Positions 13,612 to 20,361 of a stretch of DNA of 60,191 nucleotides are shown here, piece after piece. The DNA comes from a virus. The position numbers and the translations under genes were made by a program. The notes beneath the pieces were generated by a model. That model ran no database searches and was not told where the DNA came from. It worked only from the letters and a program-made list of their open reading frames with translations. Position 1 is the stretch's first letter. Each line of letters begins with the position of its first letter. The stretch lies in the IMG/VR virus record IMGVR_UViG_3300032116_000205, positions 1-60,191 of that record; one strand, given 5' to 3'.

Positions 13612-13950
13612 TCAGCTCTTTATCTTTATGGTTTTTTTGTCTTTTTTGGACAGTTCATCTCTAAAAGAACTGTTTCTACGAGCGTCTGCAACTGAAGCTC
13701 CATAAGCAGCCGCTGCTCCTGACTTACGCATGTTAACTAGATCAGTGCTTACCTGGTTGTAATGTTCTGGGGTTAAAGCGGTAAAAGCACCATTTCTAGG
13801 CTCAATAACCGTTACGTTTTGTGAAAATTTTGTTTTCTTATGCCCAGCTAACGCTGAGGATGAAAACGAATCTACAGTTTCAGGAAGTTCAATTCCTCGG
13901 TTTTTAAAACCCATTAAACTTTTAGGGAACTGGTCTTGATTTGGATTCAT
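13612..13950 (-). CDS. hypothetical protein (112 aa)
   Basis: The C-terminus is strongly basic (RDELSKKDKKTIKIKS) and the middle has small alternating hydrophobic stretches (NVTVIEPRNGAFTALTPEHY). There are no cysteines or membrane segments, and the protein is unrecognised. The start overlaps the stop of the DnaJ-type zinc finger gene (TAATG), and only 2 bases separate it from the zinc-ribbon gene, so it is in the same operon. Confidence 0.6.
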   Translation of the reverse strand: MNPNQDQFPKSLMGFKNRGIELPETVDSFSSSALAGHKKTKFSQNVTVIEPRNGAFTALTPEHYNQVSTDLVNMRKSGAAAAYGASVADARRNSSFRDELSKKDKKTIKIKS

Positions 13951-14123
13951 TATTTCCCCTCAAATGAGTCTTCGATTTGATCTTCTAAAGGCTTAGCGTT
14001 TTTACCTTGGCAAGTTGGGCAAGTCTCCATTGAATAATCACTTTTATCTTGTGATACCCAACCAAGATATCCACGACCATAACATTCTGGGCAGGACTTA
14101 AAGTCTTTGTTATTACGACCCAT
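13950..14123 (-). CDS. Small zinc-finger protein, DnaJ Cys-rich type (57 aa)
   Basis: The protein contains CPECYGRGYLGW (11-22) and CPTCQGK (35-41): two CxxCxGxG-like repeats as in the DnaJ zinc domain, which together can hold one Zn. The rest is acidic. DnaJ-type fingers without a J domain are known as protein-protein or nucleic-acid modules. It shares a TAATG overlap with the following gene. The exact role is unknown. Confidence 0.68.
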   Translation of the reverse strand: MGRNNKDFKSCPECYGRGYLGWVSQDKSDYSMETCPTCQGKNAKPLEDQIEDSFEGK

Positions 14124-14124
14124 C

Positions 14125-14475
14125 TTAAACGCCCTTTCCTAAAGTGTTGCGACTTGTAGACTCTTGAGTTGTAGGTTCTCCCGAGAAATCGTTTCGTTGT
14201 CTCGGGCGACCACTAAGTTCAATGATATCTTCAATACCAAGTTCTTCTTGTACATACCCGTATCTATCTGGGAAAAGTTCGATTTGTGGCAGGTTTGGTC
14301 GAACATGTTGTTGTAATTCTTCAGAAGTCATGGTGTAAGCCGCTAAAGACTGACTTACCAAGCGTTCCATGTTGGATGCAAAAGGACCAATGTATGCCTG
14401 TGGAGGGTACGCCGCCTCTGTTGGGGCTACCCAAGGTTTACGTGCGTAAACTCCGTCTTGATATTTTCCTGCCAT
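14125..14475 (-). CDS. hypothetical protein (116 aa)
   Basis: The N-terminus is Pro/Tyr-rich (YARKPWVAPTEAAYPPQAYIG), the centre has a probable helix (ASNMERLVSQSLAAYTMTSE) and the C-terminus is Arg/Ser/Thr rich and likely disordered. There are no cysteines. I do not recognise it; the composition is compatible with a minor virion protein. Gaps of one base to its neighbours on each side show operon packing. Confidence 0.6.
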   Translation of the reverse strand: MAGKYQDGVYARKPWVAPTEAAYPPQAYIGPFASNMERLVSQSLAAYTMTSEELQQHVRPNLPQIELFPDRYGYVQEELGIEDIIELSGRPRQRNDFSGEPTTQESTSRNTLGKGV

Positions 14476-14476
14476 G

Positions 14477-15016
14477 TTATTTCCAACCTGGACGCATGTT
14501 AGACAATTGACTAATGCGTTTTTGATTCATTGTGTATGGGGAATCACTACGTACCGAAGGACCGGCTTTTCCGTCGTTTGGTAAGTGTGGAGCTGGGGCT
14601 AACTTGGCTACATCCGCATTGCGGGGCGCCATTCTTACTCCATTGACCATTACGCTTTTCATTTGACGTTTAATTCCACGATCCGCTTCAAGCCCGGATG
14701 GGTAATAATAGTCTGATGGATCAATACGCTCACCACGGTGAACACCACGTTGATAAGAACGCTGACCAACGCGATTCTTTACGCCATCTAAAACCTTATC
14801 GGAAGTGCTGGAAGATCTACCGCGATCATCTCGACGGCTACGAATTGTTCCTAAATAACCATTCGGATATTCGGCCTGAGGTTCACGACCAACACCCATT
14901 CGCAAAAAGTCCATTTCAGAACGAGCGACGGGTACGCCACCACCACCATAGGTTGTATTAGTGGCATACATGCCACCTGCGCCAAGTGATTGGACGTTTT
15001 GATGTGGACTAGGCAT
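14477..15016 (-). CDS. hypothetical Gly/Arg-rich protein (179 aa)
   Basis: This is a basic, low-complexity protein rich in Gly, Arg, Ser and Asp (SRRDDRGRSSSTSDKV, GQRSYQRGVHRGERIDPSDY), with few hydrophobic residues and no cysteines. It is probably disordered; an RNA- or DNA-binding or virion role is possible. It is unrecognised. It ends one base before the 116-aa gene begins and starts 23 bases after the phosphoesterase gene ends. Confidence 0.6.
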   Translation of the reverse strand: MPSPHQNVQSLGAGGMYATNTTYGGGGVPVARSEMDFLRMGVGREPQAEYPNGYLGTIRSRRDDRGRSSSTSDKVLDGVKNRVGQRSYQRGVHRGERIDPSDYYYPSGLEADRGIKRQMKSVMVNGVRMAPRNADVAKLAPAPHLPNDGKAGPSVRSDSPYTMNQKRISQLSNMRPGWK

Positions 15017-15039
15017 TCTCTAATTGTAAGTTAGGGAGC

Positions 15040-16212
15040 CTAAGCAATCACAGTTAACTCTCTGCGTGGATCAAAACCATCGCCCACCACCATGGAAACT
15101 ATGCCGGGGGCGCTCTCTAAACCGCTCTTATCCCTGAACCAAGCGGATCCATTGTCCATGGTTGGGTTTTGAACAAACAATCTAGGACCAACGCTTCTTG
15201 TGTAATAGTGATGGAAATGACCAACATTTAAAATATCTGCCTGAGCAACTGAACAACGACCAAGGGCTTGACCTTGCCACCACTTAATCATGTCTTTTGC
15301 TTGATGACCATGAGCCATTCCGTAAAGAACACCGCTCACCTTTATTGCCAATGTGCTGTCATCTTTAGCTGGAAATCTAAATTCAACTTTATCTTTTAAG
15401 TATTCGTTTTCTGCACAAGCGTCTGCTACAGCAGCGACTACTTCAATTTGCCATGAATCTTCCGGTCTACCGACTAAAAAGCGCTGCACTTCATCGTGGT
15501 TTCCAGGAACAACAGGGACAATAATTTTATCCGCTAACTGGGCAAAAGCCTTAATCTGTGACAAAAGGACTCTGCGACCAACTCGTACTTGTTCTGAAAC
15601 ACCTATGTCGTGACGCCCCATGACTTTACCCTTTTGGCTTGTCATACCTTCAACGCAGTCTCCAAGTTGGGAAAGAACAACTTGATTGATTCCATATTGA
15701 GCTGCAATTCTCTTATGGTGCTCAACTGTTGAGTTTATTGATCCAAGAACTCTATCTATGATTGCTGGAGTGTCGTCTTTTCCATATTGTGTATCGCTAA
15801 TACTGTAGATTGCGGTCAAATCACCTTTAAAACTTTGTACATTTTGTGGAACCCACGTTGAAAGTTTTTCAATTAAAGCTTCTTTGTCATAATCGTTTGA
15901 ACTACTGGATGTTACTGGAACTACATTAACTCTAAATGATTCTAACCATTCTCCATCGTACCTTTGCCATCTAGACCTTCTATGCGATATTACTGCCCAC
16001 TCTTCCGGGTTTAAATTTGCTTCTCTTAATATTTCTTCAGCACCTGGGGTTGTTCCGTCTGGTCTTGGGGTTGAGATTACAAAACCGCCATCTGTGCCAA
16101 TTTCTGATCTAGGACGCCAAGCTTCTGGGATGTCCTTTGTTACCGAGTCTGACCCTTCTTGACCAGCGTTTATAAACTTAGAAAACTCATCTTTTATTGA
16201 CATGAGCACCAT
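15040..16212 (-). CDS. Metallophosphoesterase (calcineurin-like)
   Basis: The protein has the ordered signature of the two-metal phosphoesterase superfamily: SDTQYG (139-144, with Gln where His is usual), GDCVEG (184-189), GNHDE (237-241), HGH (about 305-307) and GHFHHYY (about 332-338). An N-terminal extension of about 130 residues has no recognised domain. The Asp-x-Gln variant of motif I occurs in some phage members and in Mre11-like nucleases it weakens but need not abolish metal binding. A DNA nuclease role near RecA and Cas4-like genes is plausible. A second ATG at 16203 is an alternative start. Confidence 0.85.
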   Translation of the reverse strand: MVLMSIKDEFSKFINAGQEGSDSVTKDIPEAWRPRSEIGTDGGFVISTPRPDGTTPGAEEILREANLNPEEWAVISHRRSRWQRYDGEWLESFRVNVVPVTSSSSNDYDKEALIEKLSTWVPQNVQSFKGDLTAIYSISDTQYGKDDTPAIIDRVLGSINSTVEHHKRIAAQYGINQVVLSQLGDCVEGMTSQKGKVMGRHDIGVSEQVRVGRRVLLSQIKAFAQLADKIIVPVVPGNHDEVQRFLVGRPEDSWQIEVVAAVADACAENEYLKDKVEFRFPAKDDSTLAIKVSGVLYGMAHGHQAKDMIKWWQGQALGRCSVAQADILNVGHFHHYYTRSVGPRLFVQNPTMDNGSAWFRDKSGLESAPGIVSMVVGDGFDPRRELTVIA

Positions 16213-16427
16213 TTATTTCTGTGAGATTTAAAAGTGGTTAATCCTACGTCAAGATCATCAAACTTTGCTATTAAAAACCTATGCAAACTTGCTGTTGACG
16301 CGGATTCTGATAATAGATCAATAATTTCTTGTTGTAATTGATCGTCTTTGTTTGCCAACCATTGACCCATAGAACAAAAACCCTTGCTGTTAATAGCAAT
16401 GGGAGTTGGCGTAGGTGTTATCTCCAT
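16194..16427 (-). CDS. hypothetical protein (77 aa)
   Basis: This small protein has a helical middle (QLQQEIIDLLSESASTASLH) and a basic, Cys-containing end (SHRNKWCSCQ). The helix pattern resembles a small DNA-binding or terminase-adaptor-like module, but no family is recognised. It overlaps the phosphoesterase gene by 19 bases and follows a terminator hairpin at 16473-16493, so a promoter should lie between 16428 and 16465. Confidence 0.6.
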   Translation of the reverse strand: MEITPTPTPIAINSKGFCSMGQWLANKDDQLQQEIIDLLSESASTASLHRFLIAKFDDLDVGLTTFKSHRNKWCSCQ

Positions 16428-16461
16428 TGCACGTATTAAATCACAGCCGTGTAATTGGGTG

Positions 16462-16493
16462 CAAAATAGAATGCCCCCCTTACGGTGGGGGGC
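16462..16493 (-). terminator. Terminator, minus strand
   Basis: Perfect 7-bp arms GCCCCCC (16473-16479) and GGGGGGC (16487-16493) with a 7-base loop. On the minus strand the stem is followed by ATTCTATTTTGC, a T-rich tail. It should end transcription from the SpoVS and 16511-16834 genes. Confidence 0.85.
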
Positions 16494-16510
16494 TAACCGC
16501 CTAGGTATTA

Positions 16511-16834
16511 CTAGGATTGACTGCTGATGCCCTCTTTAAAGTTTGGGGCAGTGCGACGAACAGCAGCCGAGAACAAGCGACCATTTGCTTGGGTCATTCC
16601 GGCTTCCGGTGCTGCATATGAAGGCATTGAAACTTTGATTCCGCCATAAGTAGCTTTACCAGTTGCCTTTTTATTTGTTCGTGCAGGCTTTGCCTGCTTG
16701 TAAGGGTCCGCAGCTTGTGCGCCCTTCTTCTTTACAAGTTTTGCTTTTCCGGTGCCTTCAGCGGAAGCGTTGCGGAATCCGCGAGCTGCGCTGGTGCCCA
16801 TAGTTTCAAACTTGCTCTTGCTTGATTCTTCCAT
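16511..16834 (-). CDS. hypothetical Lys/Ala-rich basic protein (107 aa)
   Basis: The protein is strongly basic (KAKLVKKKGAQAADPYKQAK, then ARTNKKATGKATYGG) with Ala and Gly, resembling histone-like or DNA-compacting tails. No domain is recognised. It is the last gene before a strong terminator and is separated by 45 bases from SpoVS. A nucleic-acid binding or capsid-associated role is possible. Confidence 0.6.
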   Translation of the reverse strand: MEESSKSKFETMGTSAARGFRNASAEGTGKAKLVKKKGAQAADPYKQAKPARTNKKATGKATYGGIKVSMPSYAAPEAGMTQANGRLFSAAVRRTAPNFKEGISSQS

Positions 16835-16879
16835 AGTTACCTCTTTTGGCCAAAGGGTTGAAATTAAAATGTACCAGTA

Positions 16880-17152
16880 CTACGTGGTTTTTACTTCGAA
16901 TACGATGGCCGAAATCTGACCATCATGGCTTTCGATGCTGGCAAAACCTGGAACGCATACTAGATCGATGCCTCGTGGAGCGGTGTAACCGCGAGCAATA
17001 GCAATGGCTTTTACAGCTTGATTGACTGCTCCGGCTCCTACAGCTCTGATCTTGCATCCACGTGTTTCATACACGCTGTGTGCAATTGCTGAGGCAACGG
17101 ATTGTGGGTTTGATCCTGCGCTTACACGTAAGATCTGTTCTTCTGTAGACAT
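16880..17152 (-). CDS. spoVS: SpoVS-family protein
   Basis: It is collinear with stage V sporulation protein S: ILRVSAGSNPQSVASAIAHS (7-26), then GCKIRAVGAGAVNQAVKAIA (32-51), IARGYTAPRGIDLVCVPGF (52-70) and a final beta strand. Length (90 aa) equals the family norm (about 86 aa). SpoVS/Alba-like folds bind nucleic acids, and in Bacillus SpoVS affects sporulation and septation. A copy in a phage could alter host division or dormancy. Downstream are a basic protein and a terminator. Confidence 0.9.
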   Translation of the reverse strand: MSTEEQILRVSAGSNPQSVASAIAHSVYETRGCKIRAVGAGAVNQAVKAIAIARGYTAPRGIDLVCVPGFASIESHDGQISAIVFEVKTT

Positions 17153-17231
17153 GTTGTGAACCTCTGAGTACGTTTAGTGGGTCTCCCTAACGTAAATTAT
17201 GAGGGGTCTTTATTAGGGTGTAACGCTAAAC

Positions 17232-17441
17232 CTAGGGTTTGTCTAAAGGGGTTGGAGCCTTGGCAAAAGTGCCACAAGAAGCACACTCCATGTCTAGGAA
17301 ATACGTGGATATCTCATAGTCTTCAAAACAAGCCTTGATATTCCATATATTTGACTCGCATACAGGGCATTCATGAAGGACCTGGTCTTGATAGTCCAAA
17401 GATCCTGAGTAATCAGGCTTTAGTTGGCGAATCGATTTCAC
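17232..17441 (-). CDS. Small zinc-ribbon protein (69 aa)
   Basis: CPVC (25-28) and CASC (about 53-56), with another Cys at about 38, define a zinc ribbon of the CxxC-x(24)-CxxC type. The surrounding sequence is acidic and aromatic (FEDYEISTYFLDMECASCG). It is unrecognised at family level. It overlaps the start of the preceding coiled-coil gene's end by 29 bases and ends before the 79-base gap upstream of SpoVS. Confidence 0.65.
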   Translation of the reverse strand: MKSIRQLKPDYSGSLDYQDQVLHECPVCESNIWNIKACFEDYEISTYFLDMECASCGTFAKAPTPLDKP

Positions 17442-17655
17442 TTTTTAACTTCTCTACTAGGGCTCTATTTTCCTCTAGTTGCTTTTCGATTGCCTCAATC
17501 TCTGACTCGGACAGTTTCTCTTTATTAGTCTCGTAAATCCGAACGCCCGCTTCTAGTGCCTGTTCAAATAAGTAAAGCTGTTGAATACGCCTAGCTCTGA
17601 TGAACTCTTGTTGTTCTGCTTTGCGCTGTGCTCTTTTATCCTGAGTCTTGCTCAT
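17413..17655 (-). CDS. Coiled-coil protein (80 aa)
   Basis: The start is placed at ATG 17655, which overlaps the stop of the FmdB-type gene as ATGA; an earlier in-frame ATG at 17670 lies inside that gene. Residues about 1-70 form a long charged helix (AQRKAEQQEFIRARRIQQLY, then KLSESEIEAIEKQLEENRAL) with heptad spacing, typical of a coiled coil. The function is unknown. Confidence 0.65.
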   Translation of the reverse strand: MSKTQDKRAQRKAEQQEFIRARRIQQLYLFEQALEAGVRIYETNKEKLSESEIEAIEKQLEENRALVEKLKSEIDSPTKA

Positions 17656-17825
17656 CCTTGTCCTCCCCAACCGCCACCTTTAAAATGTAATCCGGGCGCT
17701 GTCCAAATCCTAGTTAAAGTACTTTTACACAACTCGCATGAATATTCTTGCTCAGGTTCGTCAAACCCTCGCATAAAGGTAGTGCGATCACCGCAGTTAT
17801 CGCATACATATTCGTAAGTTGGCAT
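17652..17825 (-). CDS. FmdB-type zinc ribbon protein (57 aa)
   Basis: The N-terminus MPTYEYVCDNCG and the second pair CELC (30-33) match the FmdB/CxxC-CxxC 'putative regulatory protein' zinc ribbon, in which the first pair follows the conserved YEY. The C-terminus ends in a Gly-rich GGGWGGQG tail typical of this group. These ribbons are thought to regulate transcription or bind nucleic acid. It shares a one-base overlap with the RuvC-like gene. Confidence 0.75.
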   Translation of the reverse strand: MPTYEYVCDNCGDRTTFMRGFDEPEQEYSCELCKSTLTRIWTAPGLHFKGGGWGGQG

Positions 17826-18394
17826 TATCGCTCTCTATATTCTGCTGAGTTCAGCTTATCGTAAACTTCTTTTTCGTAGCTTAGTTTAGCCTTTCCAGAA
17901 ACAATATGTGCTAAACCATATGAATCAGCAGCATTATCATCTGTAAACTCTGCGCCCCATTTCTTGTATACGTTAAGGAGGATTTGGCTCTTTGAAGTGC
18001 CTTGTCCTTTACCGGTTACGTATTTCTTAAGGCTGGTGGGTGGGACTATTAATGGGTATTTTCCAGCCTCTAGTCCTTTGAGTTTATACAAAGTAAGTTT
18101 AACTACTCCGCCAAGTTCACCTAACATGTTAGCCATTTGAGATCCAAATGCATAACCTTCTATGGCTACATCTTTTACTACGGCATTTGCCATAGACTCG
18201 TTTAGGGTTTCAATTATGTGGTTTTCAATTTCGTTTAAGCGCTCAGGGCCACGAGTTTCAAACCTAGCAACTGTGGTTTTGTAAGAGCCGTCTTCAGCAA
18301 AAGCAGTCATAGCAAATCCGCTATAGGACTGATCAATGCCTATATAAAGATCAGAACCGTGTGTGTATCCGGGTCCAAAAGACTTTAGTCTCAA
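17825..18394 (-). CDS. RuvC-like Holliday junction resolvase
   Basis: The RNase H-fold nuclease has IGIDQSYSG (18-26, Asp21), AIEGYAFG (77-84, Glu79), a basic PTSLKKYVTGKG segment (119-130) and a final TDDNAADSYGLA (151-162, Asp153 and Asp157). These are the four acidic metal ligands and the phosphate-binding region of RuvC-type resolvases. Phage copies resolve branched DNA before packaging. It lies in a recombination cluster with the Cas4-like and Hjc-like nucleases and RecA. At 189 aa it is close to RuvC length. Confidence 0.85.
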   Translation of the reverse strand: MRLKSFGPGYTHGSDLYIGIDQSYSGFAMTAFAEDGSYKTTVARFETRGPERLNEIENHIIETLNESMANAVVKDVAIEGYAFGSQMANMLGELGGVVKLTLYKLKGLEAGKYPLIVPPTSLKKYVTGKGQGTSKSQILLNVYKKWGAEFTDDNAADSYGLAHIVSGKAKLSYEKEVYDKLNSAEYRER

Positions 18395-18882
18395 GGGAAC
18401 ATCCTTGTACTCTTATTAAAAGAAGATGTGCGTCTAGTTAACTCACGACTTACTAATTGAGTGTTTCTATCTATGTTGTTAACCATAACTTCAATTAGTT
18501 TTTTGTAGGCGTATTTAGCTGACACCGCCTCTCTCATTTCGATTATCTCTGGGTCTGCGGATAGTCGAGCCTTTGTTAGCGTTATGGTTTCTTTTTTATT
18601 ATTTTCATGAGCTGCAATAAATCTTTTACTTTCAAGAAAATCAAGCGATTGTTCTGCATTTTTTTCATCAATTAAAGCACAAGAATATTGGGCAGATAGG
18701 AAATTGGCATAGGCAGTTAGTTCAGCAAATAGATTCATCAGACCTTCGTCGTCTAACTCAGTTATATCTGTAGGCACGGAAGGTATTGCAATTTCCATAC
18801 GTGTGGAGAAGTTGAGACCTTGGTTCTTTAATACATCAATAATAGATTCGCTAGATCCAACATTGATTGCTAGTTCTCCCAT
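18391..18882 (-). CDS. hypothetical protein (163 aa)
   Basis: This is a helical protein without cysteine pairs or membrane segments; one long helix in the middle (NLFAELTAYANFLSAQYSCA, about 50-69) continues to a helical second half (REAVSAKYAYKKLIEVMVNN). It overlaps the RuvC-like gene by ATGA and is 2 bases from the Cas4-like gene. Its position suggests a recombination accessory factor, but there is no recognised family. Confidence 0.6.
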   Translation of the reverse strand: MGELAINVGSSESIIDVLKNQGLNFSTRMEIAIPSVPTDITELDDEGLMNLFAELTAYANFLSAQYSCALIDEKNAEQSLDFLESKRFIAAHENNKKETITLTKARLSADPEIIEMREAVSAKYAYKKLIEVMVNNIDRNTQLVSRELTRRTSSFNKSTRMFP

Positions 18883-18884
18883 GT

Positions 18885-19742
18885 TTACTCCTCCGTGTAA
18901 TTGCTACATTTGTTACAGCCGGCTACGCCGTTAATATTACATGTAGGGGGTACTCCCCCGTCAACTGCTGAAATGATTTGAGCAGCGTGATCAAATAGCT
19001 CAGCCACCCCAAAATCGCTTTTTGCAATTACAAACTCTTTTACCTCGTGCAAACCTTTGGCTTCATAAAGAATCAAGGCTTCTTTAGGGGCATTAGGTAG
19101 ACCCATTAATTCCATAAGCTTCATGTAAATCTGAGCTTGTTGGATATGCTCGTGAAACGGGGCCTTAACAGCATCCCACATGCTTTTAAAGTCAGGATTG
19201 TTCATGCCAATCTCTGGTGCATACCAACGAATACTGCCTTCTCCAATAGATTTAACTTCTAACAGAAGAGGGTCACCAAATTCGACAAGCCATCCATCTG
19301 CGTGACCGGAAATCCTTAACGGATCAAAACTTAAAGGAACTTCTTCGTAAACAACGTTGTACTTGCATTTACCTGGGTGGTCAGAAGGTAAACCAAAATA
19401 TTCTTTTTTACATACGGTGCAAAACCATTTTCCTTTTAATTTGCCCATCTCATGAAACCAGTTTTGCCAAGTTTTGTGAATACTGTGACCTTGAGCAAAT
19501 ATCAATGCTCTGCGAAGTCCAACTGGTTCGTGCTTTGGCTTTTCACCTTTTAACCAAAAGTATTGAGCTCTGTGACACCAAGAAGCGGATGCCATCTCAG
19601 ACGGATGTATAACTAATGAAGATCTATTTGAAGGAGGTCTGCTAAGTAAGTATCTGTCTACGTGACCAATTACTCGACTGCTTTTATCCGTCGCCAAAAA
19701 TGCTTTTAACGCACCTGATGGTCTTACTTTTTCTTTACCCAT
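18885..19742 (-). CDS. Cas4/RecB-like PD-(D/E)XK exonuclease
   Basis: The exonuclease motifs are GHSIH (85-89), RISGHADGW (143-151, Asp149) and LLLEVKS (159-165, Glu162 and Lys164), the D-ExK core of the RecB/Cas4 superfamily. Cys56 and the C-terminal triplet C268, C276, C279 match the [4Fe-4S] cysteines of Cas4 and AddB. An extra cysteine group (C108, C111, C126) sits between the helical and nuclease segments and may bind zinc. Phage Cas4-like nucleases process DNA ends for recombination. The neighbouring RecA supports this role. Confidence 0.82.
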   Translation of the reverse strand: MGKEKVRPSGALKAFLATDKSSRVIGHVDRYLLSRPPSNRSSLVIHPSEMASASWCHRAQYFWLKGEKPKHEPVGLRRALIFAQGHSIHKTWQNWFHEMGKLKGKWFCTVCKKEYFGLPSDHPGKCKYNVVYEEVPLSFDPLRISGHADGWLVEFGDPLLLEVKSIGEGSIRWYAPEIGMNNPDFKSMWDAVKAPFHEHIQQAQIYMKLMELMGLPNAPKEALILYEAKGLHEVKEFVIAKSDFGVAELFDHAAQIISAVDGGVPPTCNINGVAGCNKCSNYTEE

Positions 19743-20050
19743 TCTTCGAGTGTCTTCCCGTTCTTGGTCGCCTTACGCTTAAGAGCATTACGCTCTCTGT
19801 GGCTAAGACCGCCCCATATGCCGTGTTGTTCATCGTTTTGGTCCGAATACAGTAAGCACTCTATTCGCACAGGACATTCTGCCTTACCATCCTTGCCAAA
19901 GCAAACCGCCTTGGCTTTATCGGCAATAGGCTTATATTTAGTTTTATCTCTGGGGGGAAACCAGTAATCAGTCTCGGGACTTGAGCACATGCCGCGACAC
20001 TTGGCTTGGTATCGCCACTTTTCTACGCCTTCGTCTTCGTACAAGAGCAC
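19724..20050 (-). CDS. whiB: Second WhiB-family regulator, variant cluster
   Basis: C18 or C22, C50, C59 and C65, then HGIWGGLSHRER (76-87) and a basic helix (RNALKRKATKNGKT), identify a WhiB protein. It differs from the usual CxxC-x5-C: C50 and C59 are 8 residues apart because of an insert (FGKDGK). The insertion may alter cluster stability or ligand choice. It overlaps the Cas4-like gene by 19 bases and the Hjc-like gene by 28. The 108 aa include a longer N-terminus than the phage WhiB at 5566. Confidence 0.87.
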   Translation of the reverse strand: MLLYEDEGVEKWRYQAKCRGMCSSPETDYWFPPRDKTKYKPIADKAKAVCFGKDGKAECPVRIECLLYSDQNDEQHGIWGGLSHRERNALKRKATKNGKTLEEWVKKK

Positions 20051-20361
20051 TCCAATAAGTATTGGCGCAGCTCTAAAAAGTCGTCTTCGGTCAGCATGAC
20101 ATAGTTTTCACCGTTAAGATGAAAGCCAAGGACAGGCATTCGACCGTCCAGAATTGCTTCTGTGACAATCTTTTCAAGAACCGCAGCCTTGATGGATACG
20201 GAGGCTTTGCCAGTCCACTTATGCTCTACGAGCAAATCTTTGGATCTAACATCGCCTTTACGACTCCAGAATGCTCCGCTTCCAGCATTACGCTTTCCAC
20301 CGATCTTCTTTGCAAGTCGTTCCTCGTGCTTCCTTGACTCCTTTTGTCCTTTACTCCGCAT
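20023..20361 (-). CDS. Hjc-like resolvase/PD-(D/E)XK nuclease
   Basis: A GKRNAGSGAFWSRKGDVRSK segment (about residues 22-41) and LLVEHKWT (about 43-50) give the pattern G-S-G...GDV...VExK of archaeal Hjc-type resolvases and related phage nucleases. The start at ATG 20361, overlapping the RecA stop, is preferred; an upstream ATG at 20409 lies deep inside recA. The protein (112 aa) is basic at the N-terminus. It is the third nuclease of the recombination cluster. Confidence 0.72.
   Translation of the reverse strand: MRSKGQKESRKHEERLAKKIGGKRNAGSGAFWSRKGDVRSKDLLVEHKWTGKASVSIKAAVLEKIVTEAILDGRMPVLGFHLNGENYVMLTEDDFLELRQYLLECSCTKTKA

Noticed and set aside
17170-17200. Bulged inverted repeat around ACGTT...AACGT upstream of SpoVS
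   Set aside because: The arms need several bulges to pair and there is no T run; it may be chance. Not listed as a feature.
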